A stretch of 64,000 nucleotides of DNA from Chrysoperla carnea. Lineage: Eukaryota; Arthropoda; Insecta; Neuroptera; Chrysopidae. A program made the translations under genes and the position numbers. Every line of letters starts with the position of its first letter. Position 1 is the stretch's first letter. The DNA is taken from positions 31,888,140 through 31,952,139 of the forward strand of contig NC_058342.1 of NCBI RefSeq assembly GCF_905475395.1, given 5' to 3'. Below, in pieces: positions 47,601 to 59,600 of this stretch. The notes beneath the pieces were generated by a model that saw nothing but the letters and a program-made list of their open reading frames with translations, made no database searches and was not told the DNA's origin.

Positions 47601-50600
47601 CAGGTCTCCGTCTTCCAAGCTTTTTGAACACCGGAGTAGCCTCCAACATTGATTTATTTTTTCAAATATTCCCTATTCGATGTAATTTAAAATGTCGTCA
47701 GAACGACACCTTAGTAGCTATAATCGTGAAAGACAGTGGGCCACATATTGTGATTATTAAGGCGTAAATTGTAATCGCTAACGTCCGCAATAGTTGTTTT
47801 TTTTAGGAATAACTTACCCCGTCGGACTGTTTCTAAGTTTCTAAAGATATTTCCCATTGAAATTTAATCCTGTCTAAAAAACAAGAAGTTAAAAATTTCA
47901 AAATGCCAATCAGACATCCTAATCTTCCTCAGGGATTATCCATAAATTACGTCATACGTTAAGAGGGAGAGTGATGTCACAAAATCTGATCTCTAAAAAA
48001 AAAAGTACTACAAATTTTTTATGGATTATTAAATTATAAAAAAAATGTGACGTCACGGGTGGGGGGTCAAAATAAACATGAAAAAATGTTACATAATGGA
48101 AAGGGGGTGTTAAAAATCTTAATGGAAGTTTTAGTACTAATTCCGAAAAATTTTCACAAAACAGAAAAACACTTCTAAATCCAGCAGTTTTCTTCAAGGT
48201 ATAAATCTAATCGACCCATTTATTGAGACTATAAAAACTTTCCTAAATTTAAAGAAAAACGTTCTAAAAATAGTGATCTGTTTGTGCATGTTGCATTTTT
48301 GAGCTTAAAATGTTATGAATGTTATTGCATGCAATTTTAATAAAATGCTTTTGAAATGTTTTTGATGCCTGCTCGATTTGATACTTTTTTTAATACAATA
48401 TTAAAAATAAAATTTATTAATTGATTACATTAATTAATGAATTAAATTTTAAAAAAAATATATGAATATTAAAGTACGTTTTGTTATGTTTCCAATGCTT
48501 TTTTACAGGAATATAGCGTACAATTAACGTTTCGTGAGCAATGGCTTGATGAACGATTAAAATTCGATGATTTTGGAGGCAGATTAAAGTATTTAACATT
48601 GACGGAAGCGAGTCGTGTATGGATGCCCGATTTGTTTTTCTCAAATGAGAAAGAAGGACATTTCCATAACATCATCATGCCCAATGTGTATATACGAATA
48701 TTTCCATATGGTTCGGTACTTTATAGTATCAGGTATGTTTCAATTTTTTTTATTCACTCTTTATGACGTTATTTAAGAATATACCATGCGTTTAATTTAC
48801 ATCTTGGCATAAGCATCTCCAACGAGTATGACAGAGTACATACGTTAAGCAATGCGTGTAAAAAAGTGTTATATGTGTTACATGTTTCTTGAAAGTGTTG
48901 TAGATTCGGTTTCCTTTAAGCTGAACGATTCTACTGCTGCTGTATGTGTTTTATACAACTTGGCGCTTATCGAAGGTACATTCAACCCATAGCAAGAAAA
49001 CATGCCTGTAACACCTCTTTCTTGTACGCATTTCTTAATGTATACATACGTACTCTCTCCTACTCGAAGATGTACTATGCCAAGACATTAATTAAACAAC
49101 TAGTATATACCACTAGTTCGATTTACATCTAGGCATATAAATATCACGAGTATGACAGAATACATGCGTTAAGCAATGCATCTAAGTGAGAGGTATTATA
49201 TACATGTGTTGATCCCCACTGTCTGCAGGCATACAACAGAAAAGCTGCTGTATAGTTTAAAAGAGTATTTTAACTATTAACTAAGTTAAGTTGTTCGATA
49301 TAAAATGATTTTAAAAATCACTTATTATGTAAAAATAAAAAATGCAAATTTATGTTTACGATAAAAATTTCACAAAATAAATTATATAATTAGTTTATGA
49401 CAAAAAAAAAAGAAGTAAATAAACTATGCAGAAATGATACACATAGATTCAATTAAAGCACTGGCTATGGTTGTCTCGCCGCAGTTCGCACATAATGTAA
49501 TATTCAAACTGAAACATTTATAAACAACAAACCAACAAAGCTCTATCGTTCAGATCATATTTCCCCCTAATTTTATGTTTCTTTTTAGTCAAACTTTTAT
49601 GACTTTTTGACTACCCCCCCCCCAACCGGTCTTTGTCGCAGGTAGTCACATTTCATTATTTCCCTTCACTCCCCTTTACGTTTGTCGTAGGTAATTTATG
49701 GATTATGATTAGGTGCTTCTAATTCAGGCATGGGTGAGTTATTTTAAGTCAAAGTCACCATTGTTATAAGTTTATTGCGTGTCTCTTTATGCAAGCCCAC
49801 GTTGCTCATAGAGGAGGAAGTGAGACGGGTATGCGACTCTTCTACCTATCTCAGTTTCTCTAATAGTAATGAGATAGGTAGAATAAAAAAGTTGTTTCTC
49901 TGTCTTACTCGTTTTATTGGTTGACACTGGTTAGGGTATCACTGTCTTACTCGTATGTTAATTACAGAAGTCTGAATGGTTTGTCAAAGCCACGTTTGCC
50001 CATGCATGTTCTAATTGAAATAGTAAATTTGTTTTAAAACATAAAATTACACATGAAAGGGTGAGGGGTCTAGAGATTTGATTCAGCCTAAAGGAGTGAT
50101 TTTCCCAAGTTCTAACAGAATTTTCCCTGAAAATTTGAAACGATCTCAAATAATTTCATCACTTAGCGAGGACCGTCCTTAAGTGGCTGATGAATGAGAC
50201 TCGTGTCGCATGTCATTATCCTACAAATATAGATGTTCTCAAAACTGCCTAAATCGTGTTTTAAGGTTTATAAAACGGATTTATATAACATACACTTTAT
50301 CTGTTAACCTTTGTTTTGGTACATAAGTTTATATTGTCGTGTAAAATATTAGTAATAACGTAATAATACCATAATTTCCAATTAACTTTATAACCTAAAA
50401 AAATTCGCAGAATAAATTAATTGAATTGAAATGTTATTTACAATTTTATATTTTATATTACTACATTTACGGTTTTAAACTTTACAGAACATTAGAGGCG
50501 TATGTCATGGGCGTAACTAAAATATATTTTCTAGGCTACATTCATATTTTTCGTAGAATAATAATATTATTTTTTTAAATATTTTATAAATATTATTGAA

Positions 50601-53600
50601 TCATTGAAACGGTAATTCTGATAAATATTTTGCAGTCGTGATTTGTTTAGATGTGCATTGAACTAATAAAATTGGGGAGTAAGTCGTATATTTTTCGAGA
50701 AAAAAAATTTATTTTGAAAGTCTTTTTACGCTTTAGTAAGAGTTTCAGAAATTTTGTGTTTAGGTTTAATTTTATCGGTTACTTCGTTCTACCCGATTCG
50801 AACCCACAACCTTAGTCTAAGTAGACAAAACGGTTAAAGTCTATCGCCTTAGACTTCTCGGCCACTTATGCTCTTGTTGTATTCACCTTTGAACAAATAG
50901 CTTTTTTAGGATACAAATAAACCCGCGATAATTGACCTTACGACGCTACCAGATTTAAATACATCCCTATTAACAAATTTAGTAGTTCTATTCTAAAATC
51001 CAGTGATTCCATACACATTCTAATCCACGCATTGTCCCTGCCTCTAAGAATGTCGAGTTACCAGAGGGCTATGGATTTTTAACCCTCTGGTGCCATTTAC
51101 TCTCTAATCCATGAGTTCACCATGCCTCTAATGGGATCTAGATTTTATTTTTGGATGTATTTTATTTTGGGTTTTACCACCTTTTCCGCTGATAATTTCA
51201 AGGCTGAGTGCACCTCCTTCATGCATATATCATGTACCACACCAGCCCATCACAACTATTAATTAAAAATAATTAATAATAATAATAATAATGGGGTTTA
51301 ACCTCCGTTTCTCTGACATATACGCCTATAACAGAGGCCACCCACATCATTATTTGTTAATCTTTATTCATTTAATATACAAACATATTTACAATTACAT
51401 TTTGATGTAATGGGTGGAGTCGGTTACTTCGTTCTTATCCAAGCGAAGACAATGTGATCAATTCTGCACTCCCATTAATTATAAATTGTTCACACTGCCG
51501 CTGCCTGGATTCGAACCCGCAACCTAAGTCTAAATGGACGAACGCCTTAGACCGCTCGGCCATTTAGGCTCTTTAAATTTAATTTTTGTTGCGACAGCGG
51601 GAATCGAACCCGCCACCTTAATCATACCGCGGGCGGAATTGGTTACGCCTTAACCAACTGAGCTGCTAAGGCGACTTCTAAATTCATAAATTGACATCAA
51701 ATTTATTTTACCTTCCATTTCCACGGTACACGACTGACTCCTATATTAAAATTCGAACTGGAAGTTGATGTAGTTATTATTTATTTAAAACATTCGTGAC
51801 ACGTGTGCCTTCAACTATTAAAGTACATTATGTTTATAACGACAGCTATCTGTGATTAATTATGAATATATTTACTGGATCAGTCCGCATCCTGTTCAAC
51901 TGTTTAATCGATACTCATCAAAAATATCATTCGAGCTTCCGATAATAATTCTTTATTCAATCAAAAATGTCTATTTATTATGAAACGTAGGTTGAAAATA
52001 TGATTCGAAATGTTTACACGTCTATATATCTATATTAGATCACAAGCTATCAATATGAAATTCTCCTCCCCACCCCCTCGTGGGAATTTATGCATTTTAT
52101 GTTGGTATTCCCTACTAGATCCTTTTAAAATACAGCATATTCCAAAAAATAAAAATTAATCTATTCTATTGTGATTTCCACATAATTTCTTGATTTGGAA
52201 CTTATAATCTGCTGACAATAAACCCGTGCGAAGTAGTTTTTCCCCTCCAGAGCGGTGTGTACTTTGCAAGTTCAAATAACAAGGTGAACGACAAGATATC
52301 GGGCATATTGATAAGATGGTCACATGCAACGTAAAGGGGAATATATCTTCTTAACACGCCAAATGTATGTGTATGGGTATGGAGGTTAACGGGCCATGCT
52401 CGAGGATCGCGCCTCGAAGTAATGGTTCAGAGCACCTAGCCAAATAGACCCTTGTACTCTATCCCCGCTACGCTTTTCAGTGGCTATTATAACCAACTGA
52501 TGTACTGAAACCCAGGATTTGCCTAGCGCTGAGTTTCCTAATTTCTTCTGGTTCGACTATGGCCGGACCAAACCATTTCCTTCGCTGCTGTATGAGCGCC
52601 GAGCAGTAACAGAGAAAGTGTATCGATGTTTCTTCTGAATTTTCTCCGCATCTGTCACACGCGGGAGACTGTTTTTTTCCAATCTGATGATAATAACATC
52701 GTAATTCATTATTATTGTTACCTTTACATTATCTAATCATATTTTCTCCAAATTGAACTAGAGAGTTGAAAATTCATCGAAAAATACAGAAATACTACAT
52801 TTATGAAACTTAAGAATAAATTGTTATTGAGAAATTTTCAACAATTATGCTTCTAGAATTTATAAGTTTAAGTATAAATTGTAGCAAAAGTTATTATATT
52901 TTGCTTATTACTAAATTATTCACTCTCCTGTAAACCGTATTTGTATATGCTCCCAGTTTTGTTATTAACAAAGTTCCAAAATAAATATCAGATATCAAAT
53001 CAAACTTCATTTCAATTCGTACTAAAATTGTTGCCGCTAGGTAAATACAGAATTAATATTGAAAGTATCGTATTAACGAAATTCATCCATTATGAATAAT
53101 TGTTGCCAAGGGATCCAATTTTAGAAATTAACTAGTCGTTATCCATCAGTTTCGCTTCTTAATTTCCCTAGACAATAGTTATAGTCTAAACTTTCAACTT
53201 GAATTTAATTTATGGCATCTGATATAGATACTCAAGTTGAAACTCTCAACAGTAAGTCAAAGACAGCCAGAGGGAGTCATGGAAGCCTTCAAATTGGTTC
53301 ACCCGCCAATCACTCTTAAAAATATATGTGGTATCCAACACTTCTCGGTAGAAGGAGGCTATCAACTGAGATTTACTATTTAGCTTGCCTTCTGATTTCG
53401 TCCTCTACTCGCTTCAGTTTCAAGCTTATTCCACTGGCGGGAGGATAAATCAAAGAGCCGTCGCCTCGATCTTAAATGCTCAAACCATTTTAGGATAGTT
53501 TTTGATCAAATTGGCGTAATCCACCATGATAATATTCAAACTTGGAAAGTAGAACTTATGAAATGTTACAAATTGAAAACAATGTTGACAACATATTTTA

Positions 53601-56600
53601 ATGTAGATAGCACAGGATAACAGTTAATAATAGGTATGCATGCGGTTTTATTAAATAATGCCATCAGCATCAGCTTTAGCCATACCATAGTCATTTCGTA
53701 CAGTTTTCAACATATCTTTAAATAATATAAACAAGCTGAAAATGGTGAAAACATGAAGTGTTTTAGGAAAAAATGTATGTTCTTAAGGTCGTAAATGTAT
53801 CTGGGGAGCTTATGCACCTATAGTGATGAAAGAAAGATCGACAGTTTTCAGGCAGAAATCTTCGCTGTCCTGAGAGAGGTATCGAGATTTTTAACACGAA
53901 AGATTACAGCGTAGCACATCATTATTTTGTCAGACAGTCAAGCCCTACTTCGGCTCTTGGTCCATTCTGGCGTTAAAAGGAACGAGACAATGGACTCGCT
54001 GACTCCTTCTTGCCTGAGTCTGTTATTCCTACAGCAATATGCTCCGTAATTTACCAAATCAGAGAGTGGTTACAGCAAGCGTATCTTTAATCACAGATTC
54101 TTTTCGACAGGCTATGACTAGGATACAATTTAGCAAGATAGTGAGTCTTTTGCCGATTGAATTACCATCTTCACAATTTAAGGATTTCACTTTCAGAGCT
54201 TGTATGGAGGACGATGAAATCGTACATGTTATTTGCACATGTAGAAACTTTTAACTCATCGATCCTGGAATCATTTCCCAAGGGAAAACTGTGAGTTGGC
54301 TGCGCTGCTTCTGATAAAAAACTTCATTTACTCAAAATAGCATATTCTACATGCCTCGAATAAACAAATTGTTCTTAGGGAAAGCACAGAATATCTTTGG
54401 GTTATTGTGCTAGGTACTCATTCACGGTACTCTTATTTATGGCAAAGCATTGAAAACATGTAAAATAAGCAAAAATCATTTATTTAAGGAATAAAATTCT
54501 CAACTCTCGAAAATTAAATTTGTTTTTTCGCAAGAATCAAGCATACTATGCCAGAGCTAAAACTACCTAAGTAGCTTATAATAAGTACATAACATTCAAA
54601 ATTTTATTTCAGTTATTGTAAACGGTGATGTGAAAAATCACTCCTCAATTCCATTTTACTCGATTTCTATGAAAAATACAATTTTTTTATAGAAGAATTA
54701 TCCGCTATTACCATTTTTATAGAAGAATTTTACGCTTATCAAATCGATAAGAAGTAAATTTTTATCTGATTCTTTACAAAGTTTCAAAACTTTTTCCCAT
54801 GACATTGTATTTCATCAAACATTTGATTTTTAACACGACTTTCAGCTTATAAATTTTCTAGAAGTGTAAAGCCAGAATGATTGAATCGTTGACTTTACAT
54901 AGAAAGGCCAATTCATCGTATTCGTTGTATATATACAGTTAAACAGTCAACAGACTGACTATGACTACCTAAATGTTTTACAATTAAATTGTTGTCAAGG
55001 AAACATGAGATTTTCTCTTTTTAAATGTTTTTTCATAGAATCAAATTTTTTTTTCTATCAGAGATTATTCATTGAAATGTTTTTGTAAAATATTTTTTAT
55101 TTTACAAAAGAGTGATATAGTGTTCCATTAAGAGTACCAGATTATATTAGGTTAGGTTATATTGGCTGTCCACGAAGGACACACTTAGGCTATAGAGCCC
55201 ATTGTGATGCCGTTTATGTGTTTTACCACCTTTCCGCTGTTAATTTCATTTATCAGCTTCTCAATTTCAGAGGCTAAGTGCACCTCCTTCATGCAAATAG
55301 CATACACTACACCAGCATATCACAACTATTAATTAAGTTAATTTTGTTGCGACGGCAGGAATCGAACGCGCTACCCTAAGCATACTATCTTTTATTAAAA
55401 ATACACAATATTTGAAGACATATAAGTTTGTCATTGCTGCCCCTTTTGGGGTCTACCAGGACTATTTTTAAGGCTAAAAAAGTGAACTAGGTGATGTGCT
55501 ACTCCAATATGCACTCGAAGTCTTATCATGAAAATTGGAAAGTGCATTTTTAAGGAAATAAAAAATGTTTTCAGCTAATAATCTATTACAAGTATTTTGG
55601 TTGCCAAGTCTTGACAGACAAAATGACACGCAATTAAAATCTAGCGCGTGTATTTAACTCATAATCTGTCACAAGTTGACAATTCGTGACATCCAAAATG
55701 GCACACAATTCAAGTCTGGTACATGGATTTAGCTCATAATCTGTCACAAGTATTCTGATTGCCAAGTCGTCACAGCGAAAATGAAACACAAATTCAAATA
55801 TCTCCCACTCTTATTGGAGCACCTTATTTTTTCATGCTTATATATTTTTTTTAACTTTATTTATGAAAATGAATTCATACAAAAGGAATACCACGCTAAA
55901 CTACTTTCCTCTTTACAAAACAAGATTTCCTATTAGAAATATATTATTTAAAAATCATATCTACAGTCGAAACCATCTATAACGACGGTGATTATTCGAT
56001 TATATTATATCCGTTAGTACAGGGCTTTGACGTCGACGGGGACTTTAGGTCGTAGAGGTCGCCAAAGAGAGGCTGGCTCAAGTAAGTCCATCTCCTCATG
56101 ACAAGAGCTGGGCAGTGACAGGGAAGATGGGACATTGTCTCCTTCCCCTCACCATTGTGACAACTCCTGAAGTAGTCGTGATACACTACCAGGCCCAAGC
56201 GTTCAGCATGCCTGCCACCCAACCAGTGTCCTGTAATAGCCGCAACAACATTGCGAACAGAGGCCCTTGGAAGTGATATAAGATCTTCGGAGCGCCTGCG
56301 ACTATACTCAGACCATAATTGATATATTGTTCTATCCAATAAATGATATGTTCACATATTTGGATTCTGTCTCGATTTCGTAATAAGCGATTCGTCTTTA
56401 TAAACAATATCGTTAAAACCAATTCATACTGTATATATTTATTATGAACTAGCACGTCTATCCTGTCTCCTATTTCATTTCGGTTCATTTTTATTTTGTG
56501 AAAACTATTCCAATGTGATTATTTATTATCAATATTCTCTTCTGACGATTTTATTTTTTATTACCAACTGTAAAAAAAAAACGATTTACTTTTAAAAATA

Positions 56601-59600
56601 TCAACATTTTTTCTCGTTCAAACAAATCAACATTTAAAATTTTTATTTTGAAATAAAAATTCACAATGCAATGACTTATCTTTAAAGCAGATGTGTGGCG
56701 TTGCCAAGCGTAACATAATTATTATTAATGATGAGATAATTTTTATTAATTGACTCAAAAACATAAAAACATGAATTTTTTCAAAATGAGCACAGTTATT
56801 TATAAAACTTTACTGATAATTTTTTGTTAAGCTGTTTTCCGTCGTTTACCTATAATACAATGTAATAACCCCCTGTTTGATAGCCCATTTTTTAAGTATT
56901 TTTTTGGGAAATTGTTTTAACGAACAATGAAAAGATAGAACTTTGAGCTTTTTATCATTTATTTATTATCAATTTAAAATTGTGTTTAAAATAATTCAAA
57001 TAAAAATGTTCTTTGAGGAAGTTGTACCACTCCGAAAACACCCGCTTCGTTAACTTCCTCCTCAATTTCGACTTATTGCCTTATCAGTGAAACTAAACTT
57101 TGCAAGCAAAAAATAGTTGTGCTACTTGCGTAATCCAAAATTTTAGAAAACTAGTACCTTAGGGGAGTGAGGAACTACATTTTGCAAGCAAAAAAAAGTT
57201 GTGCTACCTGCGTAATACGTAAAAAACTGAAAAAAGTCTGAAAATTTTAAGCACAACTTTATTTACTTGCAAAACTTAGTTTCACACTCCCCTGAGGGAT
57301 CCAAATAACTACCAAAAAAGCAGCTTTACATCGCGTTTTTCGATTTTAATGCTGAATCTGTATGTTAAGGAATCTATATACCAAAAGGAGCTTTAATCTT
57401 TTAAGTGTTTTAAATACTTCACTTACCTAATTTTAGATATTTCGTTAACACATCCATTTCTTTTCAGAATATCATTAACACTCTCATGCCCAATGAACTT
57501 AAAATTATACCCATTAGATCGACAAGTGTGTTCCTTAAAAATGGCCAGTTGTAAGTAAAATTTGATCTTATCAAACAGTGATGGATTCACAATTTTGATA
57601 TCCATTCAAAATTTGATTAGAAAATATTATTTTGTTATCTTAAACATGTTTTCATTATACTTTTTGTGTATACTTGCTAACTTTCATAAATAGGCTGGAT
57701 TCCGAGAAATCATTGTCTTATTTTTCCTTCTAGAATTGTGAATCCAATGCTGAGATTGTAAATAAAATTATTTGATATAGTAAGGAAACATTGTGGAACA
57801 ATAATATTGACTTTTTACTGCATTGTAACAAAACAAAATACGTCTGAATCATTTATTATATATGAAGCAAACATATCGACTGCCTTTGTTTCGAGTTACA
57901 GTCGTCAATCCCAGTTATCAAGTAGTTCGAACATAAATATTATAAATATTAGAGAAATCTTAATTAATGGACGCTTAGTGATGTTGCCAGAAATTCGAGT
58001 TAAACACTTTTACAGCCTATATTTATTTAATATATGAAAGGCGTCTTAAAAACGATTATTTTTAGATTTTCACAAATATTAAAAGGATATATCCAATTGC
58101 GAGCGTAAAAAATCATGTATTTTTTTGGGAAGATCATTTATTTTACATAAATATAAAAAATGTGAATGTGATTTGGATTATCCAAAATGAAAAAATCCAG
58201 CAAATTTCCTTAGTCGATAGATGAATACAAGTATTAGTCGAAGTTATAGCCAAAATTTTGATTTTTGCCAAAATGGCGCCAACCCAAAAAAAAATTCAAA
58301 ATTCTTCAAAAAATTTTCAACTTTTTCAACAAAGCTGTCAAAATAGTCGAAATAATTTTCAGAAATATTATTCCTTCGATTGATACTTGGGGGAAATATC
58401 TAAGAAGATTGTGTAAAATTTCGAAACCGACGGTCTTGTCATTTTGGAAAAACGCGTTTAAAGTTTCAAAAGACGCTTACACTCAGTTAACATTTGTTTC
58501 GTTTATCTTCGTGAATATTTCTCGAATCAACTTGAAATTTTCAGAGAATATACTTAAATATATGTACATTTCGTAAAAGCAAATCGATTCTTTGAAAATT
58601 CTAACTAGACATTACCCCTTAAACTAATCCGACTGGAGTACTTCTTTTTATAATAATTATTTAATTTTTTTTGGAAAACATAAAGATTATTTATTTCACG
58701 GAAAATTTATACCTTTGTCCGGAGACCGAAGTCACTCCGACTCAAAATCTGTGTTTCGCCTAAAAAAAATGACTTCAAGCTTCGAATGAGAAAAATCTAT
58801 CACACAAAACCCACACAAATTCTATCATTCAAACCTTAAGGCAAGAAAATTTGAGTTATAAAGGATTTGAAGGTATTTAAGAAGGATTATTTGATGTTCT
58901 ATTGTTTAAAATAATTGAATAGATTTTACTGTATCAAATAATTCCATTTACAATTTATGTAATATTGACGATTACATTAAAATCAATAAAATAAAGGACT
59001 CTAATACTAATGACGACTATATGTAATGTAATTTATATAATGTAATACAGATGGCTGGACCACAGACGATTTAATATTTTTATGGAAAGCAGATGATCCC
59101 GTACAAGTTGTGAAAAATTTACATTTACCACGATTCACGTTAGAGAAATTTTTAACCGATTACTGTAACAGTAAAACAAATACTGGTGAATACAGTTGTT
59201 TAAAAGTTGATTTACTTTTTAAACGTGAATTCTCATATTATTTAATTCAAATTTACATACCGTGTTGTATGTTGGTCATTGTTTCCTGGGTCTCATTCTG
59301 GTTGGATCAAGGTGCAGTTCCGGCCCGAGTATCCTTAGGTAACTAATACGCTTTTTTATTTTATTAATAGTCCAAGGAAATTACACATTTGGTTTATAAA
59401 ATTCTGAAACAAGCAGTTGCGTATTTATGTATTGATTTTCGCTGATTTTTGGGATTTTGTGGCTCATATCTTTAGGGGGAATTCTGATCTAGAAGCCTAA
59501 ATTGTAAGAATTTTTTAAACTAAGCCGTTTTTGTAGCCAGATTCATACATTCATATGTAATGTCTTGCAAAGTTATTTCTGGTAACCGAGCTGTTTTGCT

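Larger units (their letters stand above)
31603..48508. other. GluCl intron 3 (after exon 3c)
   Basis: 16.9 kb, the longest intron. It contains SINE1 and SINE2 copies, TIR elements, LINE 3' ends, a Helitron-like element and a family C repeat, each listed separately. The intervals 31.6-33.1, 35.15-36.4, 39.12-40.85, 42.47-43.5, 45.3-45.7 and 46.84-47.9 kb show no recognisable feature beyond homopolymers and an (AT)n run at about 39840-39855. Confidence 0.8.
48733..57467. other. GluCl intron 4
   Basis: 8.7 kb holding a direct repeat pair, SINE1/SINE2 copies, LINE fragments of two or three families and TIR elements, listed separately. The intervals 49.23-49.6, 49.9-50.78, 51.68-52.36, 52.70-53.81, 54.26-55.14, 55.39-55.95 and 56.44-57.05 kb show nothing I recognise. 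Confidence 0.8.

Noticed and set aside
47460..47660. GC-richer segment as a possible extra GluCl exon
   Set aside because: No open frame with GluCl similarity and no matching splice phases; left as unexplained sequence.
51267..51574. tRNA-Ser or tRNA-Leu gene at the SINE2 head
   Set aside because: The head looks like a class II tRNA start but continues into SINE body with an (ATT)n tail and recurs four times.
57423..57605. 60-codon minus-strand frame
   Set aside because: Antisense shadow of GluCl exon 5; the + strand gives the Cys-loop with proper splice sites.
58265..58576. 103-codon frame in GluCl intron 5
   Set aside because: Lys/Phe-rich low-complexity composition, no motif, no splice logic joining it to GluCl.
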